From Trichostrongylus colubriformis (Eukaryota > Nematoda > Chromadorea > Rhabditida > Trichostrongylidae): a stretch of 64,000 nt of DNA. The position numbers and the translations under genes were made by a program. Under the pieces are notes generated by a model. That model was given only the letters and a program-made list of their open reading frames with translations, was not told where the DNA came from and did not search any database. The DNA lies in the NCBI GenBank assembly GCA_963978905.1, contig OZ022257.1, positions 41,302,203 through 41,366,202 of the forward strand. The letters are read 5' to 3'. This document shows, piece after piece, positions 1-11,249 of this stretch (the first letter of the stretch is position 1; each line of letters starts with the position of its first letter).

Positions 1-330
1 AAGCGAATCCCACAATTCTGCACTTTTTGCATCTTGCTTATCCAATCATCTCGTCGTGTCGTAGCAAGGAAAATCGATACGTATCTGATGTTTTTCCGCA
101 AATTCTACAATTCTGCATTTCACTGAAACTAAAACTTCGCAAAACCAAACTAAACAATCGACATGTACAATCCTTGTCGTTTTACTCAGATTTCGCGGTT
201 CTGCAATTCCGCAAACTCTCAAAGTATGAACGCTACTTTGCGATTTCTTACACCCAACAAAAGCGCAGAAACGCTTATTTCACGATTCTCCCGTCATATG
301 GGTACATAAAATTTTAGAGGCACACCTTGC
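1..330. repeat. Degenerate CGCAATTCTGCA-type repeat, no gene
   Basis: This stretch consists of imperfect short phrases such as CAATTCTGCA, CGCAAATTCTACAATTCTGC and GCGGTTCTGCAATTCCGCAA. The same phrases recur near 63.03-63.1 kb in an inverted-repeat element. The open frame across it has no splice signals and repeat-driven composition, so I do not call a gene. It is probably a fragment of the same hairpin element family. Confidence 0.4.
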
Positions 331-1553
331 GACAAAATGTAAGCGTGGTCGCACCCATTATTGGAAGTTGAGGTTTTGATTTACTTTGCTAGAGAAGAAA
401 AACGACCGATAAGCTCGAGGAACGGCGAAAACGAGGATCGCTGAATACAGTCATTGTGTAAGTACACAGCTCAGAATCGAGACTCTTCTAGGTGGTATCA
501 CTCGAATTTCAACGATATCAGTAGCTTCGTCTTGCTTTGTCCTCATCATTAGAATATTTGTCTTATTTGAACTTCCCATGATGGTTGGTTCGCAATTTAC
601 CTTCACTACGCAAACGTTACGTTGGAAGTCGGTTCAACCAACACTGGGAATTCGGTTCTGTGCATGCGGCTCGGCTCGGAAGAGCCTGGCTATAGTCGCA
701 AGGGTGCGCCGTGATGTCGCAGAAGGTGTGCGGCCTGGACAACTACCTAGGAGTTACCTGCCCAAGGAGGTTAGTGCTTATATTGATTAACTCGTGGTGT
801 GCCTCTGGACTGCTCTACAGAAAGCGAAAACGATGAATATACCACTGCTTACGTCATCGCTCATATTTGGCCGTACAGGCGATCAGTTGATCAGACGAAA
901 AATTGATATAATCGACCAGGCGATAAGGTCGGAAGGATAAGAAATGTGCCGATGGTGTAGATGATACGCCTGATCGCTAAATCTTCCAAATCTCGTTTGC
1001 AATCACCTGTGACCACTACCCAACAAAGTTGTCTGACAAGTTGCTAACAGGGTTGGTATCTCATGAAAATTGCAACCCACTACAGTGCACATCACCACAG
1101 AGATTTTAGCGATCGACGCTCGTTGCTACAGATATCGGTGTGGCTTATGAGTTCACTTTCATCTATAGTTTGAACAGCGATAGGAATAAAGCCGCGTTCG
1201 TGCTCAGTGCCTGAAAGGCGGTGCTGCATTTAAAGGCAATAAGGTAGTGCTAATGCAATAAGTGACGAGTCCTAGAGTGACCCACCTTCATGAAAATAGG
1301 AGCTCAGGAAGAGTTCACGCGGCGCAATTTTCTGTGAATGGCGCGCCGGTGAGCTGCGGACTCGTTTTTTTGGCCACAGTCATCTATTTTGTCTGGACCC
1401 TTCTCCTGAGATAGACTTCGCAGAATAAAGGTTGAGAAGTGAGGTAGTACCCACATTATCGTGTTACTGCCGTATCTATCCGAATAATTTAGTATTTGAT
1501 AAGATGACTTTCGTGGTAAGGGCGTCCACGGTGGCCCCAGAGAGCGAACTTAC
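331..1553. other. No gene recognised; repeat fragments
   Basis: No convincing exon was found on either strand. Bases 880-985 contain a fragment of the GCGATCAGGCGTATCATTCAC-like dispersed family also seen near 34.1, 35.4, 47.3 and 55.7 kb. The downstream exon or exons of the minus-strand CxxC gene, whose second exon ends at 1554, should lie here or beyond the window edge. I could not identify one. Confidence 0.4.
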
Positions 1554-1918
1554 CTGTATTCCGTAATTCGAAACCCATTGCTTGTAGACTGCTCCACCCA
1601 CGTCGAAGCTGCGCGTCTAAATTTAGGCATAACACACATCGGTTTGGCTCAGTACAGGATTCTAAGAAAAATTTATCCTCTGTCTCCCATTGAACACTGC
1701 ATAGTGAACATTCAATAGCTTCCCTTGTTTCATTAGACACCTGACACGGCATATTTTGAAGCTCATTTTGTCTGGATGATAATGATGGTGATAGTGGCTT
1801 ACCGTGTGAAAGTTTGTGTTTTGTGCTTCCCATTCATAGCTTTGTAGATGAACGTGGTAAGTGACTTCTTCGTGTTTGGAGATGGAGAGGATCCTTGATA
1901 GTCTGTGAACAAAGCCAT
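1554..1918 (-). CDS. Partial gene: two exons with paired CxxC motifs, unknown product
   Basis: Exon 1 runs 1918-1803 (ATG, 38 codons, begins MALFTDYQG) and ends ACACG|gtaagc. Exon 2 runs 1771-1554 after tcatccag and ends AATACAG|gtaagt. The 31-nt intron is unusually short, but it joins two well-coding frames in phase. The 110 residues visible contain ECSLC and RCVLC, a spacing that could bind zinc, in an otherwise polar sequence. An alternative acceptor (ttgttcacag) inside exon 1 would imply an upstream exon instead of this ATG. The 3' part is not found. The ATG lies 28 bp from the start of the divergent secreted-protein gene. I do not recognise the family; the exon call is fairly safe, the start is not. 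Confidence 0.55.
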
Positions 1919-1946
1919 TTTACAGAATGAAGTTTGAATAAACAAA

Positions 1947-4900
1947 ATGTTCATTATTTATGCAGCTGCATTACTTTGTACAACTTCAATATCAACCATA
2001 TGTTGTTGGACTACAGGTGAAGGAAGGGTGAGTCAATTTCAACGATCTATGAGTCTTATGTTAAAAATCGTCGTATTTTTACCTCCTTACAGCCCTCTCC
2101 TTTGCAAATTGACTGCTCGACCGCCAGTCCGAAATTCCAACAAGCCGAAGGCGGTACTAACGAAAAAGGAAGTAAAACAGTAAAACAACTCAGTAAAAAG
2201 ATAAAAAAGGTTGACCCGATCAGCAAGATCCTATCAAAAGGTCACAAATTAATCAAGCCGAGTGATGCACAACGTGAGTTTTTGTGATTTTGAAAGTGAG
2301 GTAGGCAACGCTGATGGTGTTCTGCATTCGCTGCTCTACATTCAAAGCCTAATCTCATGTCTTCCACAAATGGATAACTCATCTGGCAGAGTTTATGATG
2401 ATGAAGTTGGTGGAATCAGACAGTATTCCTAAGGCTGGAATCCCTGCTGATCAATGCGATATCACATCCTGGTTTAGCAGAGCTTGAAATACGTCGACGA
2501 CAGGCATGTGTGTAACCCTTAGTCAGGTTTGGGACTCTAAATAAGGGGTCGCTGACCACCAAGTCCCAGAAGGTTGCTGATCTGTTGGCGCGTTGAACAT
2601 TCAGATCCTTTAGCTTTAGGAGACACGGTGGAGAGAGCCGAGGCGAGAGAGATCGGAGACGGTGTCGAACTCTTTTACAACGAAGGAGACAGTGAACGAG
2701 TGCCATATCAGTAACAGAGCCCCTCAAGGACTGTTTTTCTACGGTGGACAGAATCACCGAAAGAATCATGGCTGTAAGGAATGACACAAAGGAGGGGTAC
2801 TAGATCATAATATCCATATACGCTCCACTAATGCTTGTTCCGAAGTCGGGAAAGAGTAGTTTTATCTGAGCCTCGATTGAAGCAATGACAGAAGGGAGTT
2901 AAAGAGCGTGTGCGGGGGCAAGGAAATCGAGAACAGGAACGCTGAGGGAGTGAGGGTATTTGACCTGGCGATAGCCCACGATTTAGTCATTCGTAGTACG
3001 TTCTTCACGAAAAGGGAACCACCGAAGAAGGTAATCTGCAGCAGCGAAGGGAGACCAACGTATGTGTTGTAAGAGAATAGTTCCTCAAAAAAATTAAAGG
3101 ATATCAAGGTGCTGACTGGTTGGGAGATGGCCACTCAGCTCTAGCTCTCCTCGCACACAGCCGTAAAGCTTCATATGAGAACAGATACGAACGGAGATGA
3201 GGATAAGACGTTGGACTACACAGAGTAGGGAGGGATTTTCTAGAGAAAGGAGTGTGGCAGCTGGTCTTTCGGCGGATCCTTGTGAGCGGTTCATCAAACT
3301 TGGGATAGGGCCGCAAAGACATTTAACGGTGTGCGTAAGATTGTACTGTGTGAATTTCGGGGTGGCTTCAAAGGAAATGAAGCGGCGTGATTCTGGAACG
3401 AGGAAGTTGAAGCAGTAGTTAACAGAAGAGAGAAGCGTATAAACGCTGGCAAAAGAGGCAAAGCCGGGAAGACCCATTCTCGAACCATAAATGTTGCAAG
3501 GTGCTCGTCAAGGCAGCCCTTGCCAATTCCAAGAACATGGAAACTTGTGTTTTGCACGAGAAATCGAAGGGTATAGAGGCAGAGAAGTTGGCTTCAGGCT
3601 GGTCCAAGCCCAGCACGCAGTTAATGAAGTCTTCATAGTGATAAAAGCTGTGGAAAAGCAGCGCAGGTACCATCGTAAAGAGGCCAGCTGAGGGAAATGT
3701 GGGTGATAGAAGGACGTCGTTGGGCTACTACTAAACGAGGAGTTTCCTCGTATGACCCAAAAGGGAGGACACGACTGGTCCAGTCCCATCCTGTACGAGT
3801 GGAAAGGTCCGTCACATGGAAAATGAAGATCTTGAAGGCGATCACTTCAGATGGAGTACCGATAGATGCATGGAAGGCGCTGGAAGAGTACGGTATAGAG
3901 CGACCCACTCAATTTCTCAATACCGTAACCGCTGAAAAAAGGATCTCAGATGGGTGGCGAAGTAGAACAGTCGTCCCTGTCATTAAAGACACTTTCCGCC
4001 ATTACCGTGAGTGGGTTTAGAGGCTGAGTTATGAGATTAAATGTGCTAAAGAATACACCGAGAAAGAAGATTTCAAAAGAAGCCCACGGGAATGGCAAAA
4101 ATGAGGTCTGACATTGTACGAGATTACCGCGTGAAAACACGCCTTCAAATCAGTTTTCGTCGGATGGTATCATGAGGAACCTTGAGATATCACCTGTTTC
4201 CTCAGGTGAATGTTCCCTTTTTCCACTGGAATTTCTTCTTTATCCTACCTTATCTCAGAATCACAGGTCCACGTAAATGCACGTTGGAAGACGCTTCAAA
4301 ATGCTGGATGGGGTCATAGTTGATGGGCGAGATCGCGGGTACAGCCTTTACATTTACCCGGCGGTCGGTAGGCTGTGGCAGGGTTAACAGTTGGTGCGAT
4401 TATCGCGGAAAGTGCCTCTTAGTGTAAAGGTGATGCTATGGAGCTCTTCAACCACCGACCAATCAGATAATCAGTTTTAGGCTGAGAGAACTCATCCCCA
4501 TCTTCCAGGAGCAGTCGGGTTCATAATGGAAAGATTCACAACCGACGCTATCTTCATCGCTAGGCAATTTATGGAGAAGTATCGAGGGAAGCAGCAACTC
4601 GCTACCTAGTATTTCTCGACCTCGAGAAGGCCTTCGATCGCCTTCCCAGACCAGGGCTCTGGAACGCATCGAGAGAACGGTGTGTACCAGAACGCCTGAC
4701 CGCCTTCATAAGGGACTTTACGACCGATCCAAAGCTGGCGTACTCCGCACGGGTCGTCAAGTGAAGTAGACATCATGGTATGGGCGCAGCAAAGATCGTG
4801 ACTGAGCCCGTTTGTTTCCCTTCTCATCCTTAATGTGTTGCTAAAAGCTCTCATGAAGAACCACTGAAGACCGTTCTGTACGCAGGTGACACTGCTCTGA

Positions 4901-7900
4901 TACCGGACAGCAGGGAAGAACATCAGTCAAACGTGCATCAGTGGCAAGAAAGGCTGGCGAGGAACGGACTCCGCTTGAACGTCCAGAACAATGAGTTCAT
5001 CAGCAGCGAGAACGCCCAGAAATAATACAGGGGTGAATGCTGGTCCGTAACAAAAGTACATGAAAGACAGCTGCATGCAGTTGAATAAATGTTAAGATCG
5101 GCATGTAGCCCGACGCAACCGGACAAGGTCAGGAGCATGAAAGCGGGGGCATAAAAGCGATCACGCCCACAGCTCCTGTCCAGATAAGTTGAGGGGGCAG
5201 AGGCTGCGATGGTATGGACACGTGCCTAGAACAATAAAGTACCACCCAACAAGGAAAGCACTATAATTCAAAGCACAAGAGAAGCGACTACGCAGAACTT
5301 TAAAAAAGATGTGGAGGGATCGGAACGTGATCAAGAGCGACCTCACCGAAGTGAGGTAAACGATGGAGGATGTCTTTGATAGGAGCAGATGTCGATGACA
5401 GCGGATACTGCGATGACGCGGAACTAACACGGACCAGAGAAGAACGAGAAGGAAGGTCCAGTCAGTGCCCGTAGCTGATTCATTTTCTCCCCTTTCACAG
5501 CTGCCTTAGTTATATGAAAGTCCTTCTGAGGAATTCTTGCTTGGCAGCATATCAAACGTTGAGCCTATTCTCTGCAAAGCAACCGTGCTTCAAACATGAT
5601 CGCTTCACTGATCTGGATGTTGCGGTGTGGGAGGGTTAATTTGCTCGAGCATATTGCGTGGTACACCCATTATTTACCTACTAACTATCCTAGTACTAAT
5701 GGTTCCCTTCACGTCCAATGATAGATTCGAAGTGATTTCACAGAGTCGTCTCGTACATTTTTATAATAACGACAACTCTATTAGTGGCCGCTCCTTCCAT
5801 TTCCTCTCTTTCCTTTTCACTTAGGGCTCAAAAGTGTGAGGTAAGTCTGAGTGGGGATCGGTGCACAATAATTAGCTAGAGACACGACATAGGTTGCGCT
5901 TCAACCAGTATGCTTTCTCAACAACGCGCTACTTTTTCTACAACTTTTGCTTGCAGGGAAGAGCCCAATACCACCAAAGGGAGAAGAAGGTCGGAAGAAA
6001 CGTAAGTGTGCTATGGTATATGATGTAGATCTCAAAACTTTACACAAAACTGTGAGGATGGTTGGGAAGTTTGCTGTACAGATATTTGGAACGAACGGAA
6101 CTGTTAAGCGGTGGCATAGTAGTGAAAAAAATTGAGGGGGGGGGAATGGTCTCGAGGAAATTTCCTGGCGACTCAAAAAATAAGGGAACATTAGGCTAGC
6201 CGTAACTTCCCAACGTTCATAGCGTTATTCTGGTTATTTGGGAGACGACATGTCGTGGTGGAAGTTTTTGGGAACCTCGATCCATGTCAATGCAATATGG
6301 GTCCTATTTTCGCATGCGCAGCATCAATCCTTTGCTGCTAGCTCGTTTTGATGCTTGTAAGCTATAGGCCGCGGGCCGTGCCCGAACCACCGACTAGGGA
6401 GCTTTCGTACTTTCGTACTTTCGAAATGAAGATGAACTTCGGACTAAGAATGAGCATTGGGCAGGGCTAGCGCATAAGTGCTGGAACGGTACTTCACAAC
6501 AGCCGACCGAACAGCATCGTCTTTACGAGAACCATTATAGCTACGGAATACACCTTGCTCGTCGTTCGGCACTACTAGGAGCAAACTACGCATACGATAA
6601 TTGAACGAGAGTTGCTCAGAATGTGTTTTGACGAATACAGTGTACATTGGATGTTGCTGAATATGGATGCGAGTAAGTGCGGCCCATAAGTTATGGAAAC
6701 TGATGTTCAGTGGAGCTGAATCCCTTGATGATGTGGCCCATTACCCGATACCAACTGAGCTGTGGCTTACTGGAAGACCTGCAATCGCTTTCATCTCCTC
6801 GATTTCCTTCTAATGACGTGCTCTATATCGTACAGTACCTTTGCCAACTTACATCTGCGCCCTTTCTTCTGTGCTGACACTTAGGGCGGCGGATACTGCT
6901 AATTTACTTGCTCATCTCCATGAGTAGTTGTTTCCTCTATCGACTCCCCTATCACAATCATTCATTTGCGGCCGGGCAGACAGTTTTACATACTTACATA
7001 GCGACATAACGACTTATCGTCCGACATACCGACAAACAGACACAAAAAGTTACTGGTTTATACATATAATGGGAGGATATCCACCCTACTTATAATACGA
7101 TTCATCGCAGCATCCACGGACCATTTCCTTTGATTGACAAGAGCTCGTATTCACCATTTGCGTTGCCGTTAGGGGAGCCAAACCCTCGCAGCGTCGTAGG
7201 AGGTGGCTCCGACGCCATAGATGACCTCAGTCCTTGATGGGACATCCATTGCAATTCATCTACATTTGCATCAGATTTTAGATGGTATTGTGACTGCGAT
7301 GAAAAGCTGGAAAAGGTCGTGTCAACAAAGGTGCTCCCTTGCTCTGTCCATACACGGCTAATGGGAAGATTTCGCCCCATGCAATGGAGAAACGCAATCA
7401 TCTTGCATGAGACGCCTATCCTATCAACCTACAGGGTGTCCCAAAATTATGGGCGCCAATGTGCAATATTTTGTTGGCGTCAATAGAGTGGATGGAAAAT
7501 CAACCCATTCACAACTTTATCCACACCTTATGCAATAAGACACAGCAGTCATATCATAAGTTTCTCTGCCCCGACAAGGATACAAGCTCAAAGTCCTATC
7601 ACTCAACCGCCCTTGACACGCTGCTTTTTTCATACATTCCCTCCATATCTTTCGGCTACCTTATGTGACTCCATACTAGGATGGCTGACTCGTCAGAGCT
7701 CGCCTCTAGTTGAGGACCCTGGCAGTAGATCAATTAAATTATGTTTTGGGAAATTTGACGGACGTTTCGAAAAGTGATGAGTTCGAAAAAATCGGGTCGG
7801 CAGCTCTTTTGTATCAATTTGGTTCTATAAACTGAAGCGCTTTGCCGCTAAACTCACCACGTATTTTTGCGAAAGACTAGTGAGGACAATGCTTTATTAT

Positions 7901-9399
7901 GTCCAACAGCCAGCTCCTCATGTTCACATTCCCGCAAGCTTTACGCCGAAATCGATGGAAACCAACAGCTTGTCATCATTGGACCCTCAATCATTACTGG
8001 GATCCGCTTGCTGGAACCCGAACACCCTATCGGCATGGTATACCCTACCAGACGTTGTTGCCACAGTGGGTTGCCCTTATCGGTTCAGGACGTGGAAATT
8101 TTTTCGCTCGAACAAAAGTACGGCGAGGTGCGTGTCACCGTTGAAGCGAATGACCACCAAGTGTATTTGAAAAACTTTTGAAATCTCGAAAATACCATGA
8201 GCTTCACCACGACAAGTATGCACCTTGATAGAAGAAGATCCTGTGCACCCACTGAGCAGCAAATGAAAGAAAAAGGATTGATACAATTGTATAGAGGAAT
8301 CCGAAAAATTACGAGTTCAGGCGCCCAAAATTTTGGGACACCCTGTAGTAGCTTCTATTTCAATCCAGTGATTGTGCAATTCACTCAGCTCGAGCTCGGG
8401 AGCACAGGAAGAATCATTTGATCGGTTGTAGAGGATGAAATGGAGGTACTGCGAGGTGCAGCGTAGCATAACTGACTAACATTTGAAACCACGTGGATCT
8501 GGGATACATGGAGGTTGCATGCAGCGCATGACGGCTTACTTGTTTGGGAGCATAGCTTTGGGTTTGAAACGAGCCACAGTAGGGTTCTTCCTAAGATAGT
8601 GATAGGAGTAATGTGGATGTTAAGGAATCCCAAAGAGATGTCGTTCGCTCGAATACTATTGACCTGAGAAGCCTATTTGCGGCGAAATTCCTCGAAGAAA
8701 GCGCCCCTGAGCTATTTCGAGGCGGCCTTTGAGCTCCAGCTGCCTTTCGTATCCAGGTTTATAAGATATCTCACCTACCTTTGCGAGCTTTATAACACAT
8801 ATATAAGCACGACCGTAGAAATCCTAGCTCAAGGTGCCGAACAACAGCTCCATATTGTCAAAAAACGGAGGGTTCACTATTTCCCGTAGGATTGATACAC
8901 TCTTGGTTTTTCTTCCGTAATTTGAAGGAATGTATTCGACGCATTGTGTCACTGATATCTTTCGTTCCACATGCTCTGAAGAAGGCCCAAATAGTGAAAA
9001 TTGCGGAAAGGTCGGTTCTAAGTACGGAACATCTTGATCCGATCTTATTTTCCTAAAGTGCCAATTTGGCCAACTTTTGTCGACTGGACCTACCTCTTCG
9101 CCAGCCTGAATTTTGGTCCCATTCCAACATGCTCAAAAACTAAACACATTTTTGTAGAGCAGAATAAATCTCTTTCAAATAATGTATGAAGTGCTGCAAA
9201 AACTCGTAAATTCATGGGAAAATTTTTGTTTGGAAAAAAAGCGAAAGATCTAGTATTAATATGCACAATCTCCGACAATAATTGTACCCTTTCAGCACTA
9301 GAAACACGAGAAGCGAATGACCTCGAAACTGTAAATGAAATGGCGAGCTCATGGGGAAGCGTACATCTACAGGTTAATTCGCGAGATCCAGTAGTATAA
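1947..9399 (+). CDS. Small secreted Lys-rich protein, four exons, 136 aa
   Basis: Exons are 1947-2027, 2093-2273, 5957-6001 and 9296-9399. Their phases match at every junction (0, 1, 1) and all sites are GT-AG (gtgagt/cttacag, gtgagt/gcttgcag, gtaagt/cctttcag). The total is 411 nt with the stop at 9397. A splice acceptor (cattttacag) 21 nt before the ATG fits trans-splicing. Exon 1 encodes a signal peptide-like start (MFIIYAAALLCTTSIS then CCW). Exon 2 is Lys-rich with one further Cys, exon 3 is basic (KSPIPPKGEEGRKK) and exon 4 is acidic to polar. An AATAAA follows 90 nt after the stop. Intron 2 carries a dead LINE; intron 3 carries exons of a minus-strand gene and a TA-flanked element. No family recognised. 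The first three exons are better supported than the last. Confidence 0.55.
2500..5470 (+). mobile_element. RTE-type non-LTR retrotransposon relic
   Basis: The plus strand carries broken pieces of an endonuclease plus reverse transcriptase polyprotein in the usual RTE order. Endonuclease traces include IISIYAP near 2806-2826 and LAIAHDLVIRSTFFTKRE near 2962-3015. The linker region has FWNEEVEAVV near 3390 and LLNEEFPR near 3735. The RT has SDGVPIDAWKALEEYGIERP at about 3849-3908, LVFLDLEKAFDRLPRPGLW from 4606, and a catalytic box near 4879-4890 reading YAGD where YADD is expected. The C-terminal RLRWYGHV motif is near 5196-5219. Stops and frameshifts occur throughout and the catalytic Asp is lost, so it is inactive. 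It sits inside intron 2 of the secreted-protein gene. Ends are approximate; no target-site duplication was resolved. Clade assignment rests on motif recall. Confidence 0.8.
5471..5956. other. Intron sequence, nothing recognised
   Basis: Between the LINE 3' end and the third exon of the secreted-protein gene I see only intron-like sequence ending in a good acceptor (acttttgcttgcag at 5956). Confidence 0.4.
6945..7085. repeat. Dispersed repeat R1, copy 1
   Basis: The stretch TATCACAATCATTCATTTGC followed by a GACAGAC-rich run and ending near AGTTACTGGTTTATA is repeated with about ten percent differences at 23935-24040. Both copies lie in non-coding sequence. Type of element unknown. Confidence 0.6.
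7102..8590 (-). CDS. 3' end of an unknown gene, three exons, polar C-terminal tail
   Basis: Exons read 8590-8540 (after ctatcttag, ending CAA|gtaagc), 8475-8406 (after aaatgttag, ending CCT|gtgctc) and 7401-7102 (after catgcaag, stop TGA at 7104-7102). Junction phases agree (2, 0). Encoded sequence begins KNPTVARFKPKAMLPN and ends GEYELLSIKGNGPWMLR. It is rich in Ser, Gln, Pro and Asn, like the cytoplasmic tail of a receptor, but I cannot name it. The intron between the last two exons contains the 914-bp TA-flanked element. The whole piece lies inside intron 3 of the plus-strand secreted-protein gene. 5' exons were not found; exon 8590-8540 abuts repeat R2. The last exon is the most secure. 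Confidence 0.45.
7432..8345. mobile_element. 914-bp TA-flanked DNA transposon, non-autonomous
   Basis: Terminal inverted repeats begin CAGGGTGTCCCAAAATTATG on the left and CAGGGTGTCCCAAAATTTTG on the right (26 bp, one mismatch). They are flanked by TA at 7430-7431 and 8346-8347. This is the Tc1/mariner end structure and target site. Inside I cannot find a transposase DDE motif. There is a 104-codon open frame (7867-8181, plus) with two shorter overlapping frames, but its sequence does not resemble a mariner transposase. Confidence 0.8.
8605..8765. repeat. Dispersed repeat R2, copy 1
   Basis: From AGTAATGTGGATGTTAAGGA through GCCGCCTTTGAGCTCCAGCTGCC-like sequence it matches 27715-27870 with gaps and about twenty percent differences. 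The small open frame here is therefore repeat-derived and not called as a gene. Confidence 0.55.
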
Positions 9400-9488
9400 T
9401 TTTGAATAGTTACAGCTCTTTCCTGTTAGCGATGTATTACTACGGCCGCCATAAAATCTTCAGAACTGTAGCATACGATTTGCATTGT

Positions 9489-9494
9489 AATAAA
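9489..9494 (+). terminator. AATAAA polyadenylation signal
   Basis: AATAAA lies 90 nt after the stop codon of the secreted-protein gene and is the first such hexamer downstream. It supports the placement of the last exon. Confidence 0.45.
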
Positions 9495-9499
9495 ATGTT

Positions 9500-11247
9500 G
9501 ATTTTTATGTGCATGATTTGATCCTTGCACGGCAAACTGAGGACAGCTAGACGGTATATAATCTAAGATTCATCCAAAGTCTGATGTATCACTGAGTTAA
9601 CAAAAAGGTGTAACTATCGAACTGTGGGTTGATAGATGGGGCCCGTACACTCCATGAAGTGCGGGCCTATTTCACAAACGTTCATGGGAAGAATTGTTGG
9701 AAGCGGCGAGAAGGGCACACATGTTGATCGTCGAAAATGATAGTGAAGCTATTCCATCACTTAGTACTATGTCTGTACGTCGTGTGTTTCCGTCTGAGTA
9801 TCACGAATTTCGTATCCCATGTCACAGCAGTGTTGGAGTCTTAAATTTTGCAAATGGTGAAGGAGATAGTATGGGACACTAGCGGTAGTGGGCCTAAAGT
9901 GCCAGTAATCGATGAGGGCTGATGAAGAGCCTCGAAAAGCTATTATCACCGGAGTCGTTTCGCGTTGACCCGGAGCGTTAATACTAAAAGGACATTCAGC
10001 GAGGTTATTAGGGGGATGAACGGCAGTAATTCAACGCGACAGCAGTTGGTAAGATTGATAAGGGGCGTCAGGGAGTCAGACGTCGTTTTGCCTTTCGCTT
10101 TGGACCTAGAGCGGTGACATTCGCAAGAATTTTGCAGTATGGGACGATGGGTGATTTTGCTCGATAGCTAGTGATAAGATGCGATAAGGCGCAACGCGAG
10201 CCTGTGTCGTCTGACCTGTTACGCTTTTGCAGCTGACAATGGAGTGTTCATACTTACAGGTGCATAAGAAAGTAGTACCTATATCAGTTATTGATCGGAT
10301 CTGATCACAACTGATAAGGCTGTTCAGTGTCTTTAGTAAGACGATCTGAAATTCTGAGGACCGCTCTTGACTATACAAGGCATACTGCATCTCTATTGAA
10401 GTGTCCGATACTTGTCGTTAGTGTTACTGGGTCAGCATATTTCGTTTTTCTGATATCATCTGATATCAGTTGCAACGAATTATCGACCGCTAAACTTTCT
10501 GACCCTCTATAGTAAATGAACACTTTTTTGATGCTGTACCAGAAGCTACGAAGCGTATCGACCGCTGAAATATCTGAAGGTCTGGATAGTGGTGCGCGTT
10601 CAGAAGGTTGTTGAGCATCGCGGGCAACTGGCAAATCAATTTACCACAAGTACAAGAAATGGCAGTGAGTGGCGAAATTGCTACCGATTGACACAATCGA
10701 ATCCAGAGTTGTCGAGGGAACTTCAAAACTCCCAATAGCGGCTACTACAACCCGAGTGTCAAATGATCAGGGAGTCAACGAATTGCGCTCTTGAATGGAT
10801 GTCATTTACGTGAAAGACTATTGACCGCAAAATCTTTCAGACTTTTGGGAAGTGATAGATAGGGGATATACAGTGGTAAACGACTAAATCATCAAGCACC
10901 ATTAACGCTCAAGCACTGAATCACCATGTGAACATATTTCGTTCAGTAGCATTGGAATGTACTTATCGCTAAACTGCGTAAAACTTCAGAGTGATAGTCT
11001 TTGTCTATGTTTCAGTCTAGCTACCACTTACTACCGCGTTTACTGCAATGTGTAACTATGCGATACGGACTTCTTCGAACCGGTTGGTGAGTTTGGCCAG
11101 TTCCTTGATTACTAATTCTGTCGTGTGGTTAGCACAGTAGGTGGGATAGCCAAGGCAGTGTTCGTATTTTGCGGCGGGGACGCCAGCGGTAAAATTATAA
11201 AAATAATTCGCCGCCCAGACGACGGTGACACACGATGCGCTTTGTAT
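9500..11247. other. No gene; repeat-like sequence
   Basis: The open frames here are short and lack splice context. Phrases such as ATCGACCGCTAAACTTTCTG and ACGAAGCGTATCGACCGCTG (10.47-10.57 kb) are inverse relatives of the AGCGGTCGATACATCGG phrases in repeat R4 at 24.6 and 29.66 kb. The stretch therefore probably contains a degenerate inverted copy of R4. Confidence 0.35.
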
Positions 11248-11249
11248 TA

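Noticed and set aside
3094..5430. Series of minus-strand ORFs
   Set aside because: They are antisense to the RTE retrotransposon relic, whose plus-strand motifs are recognisable.
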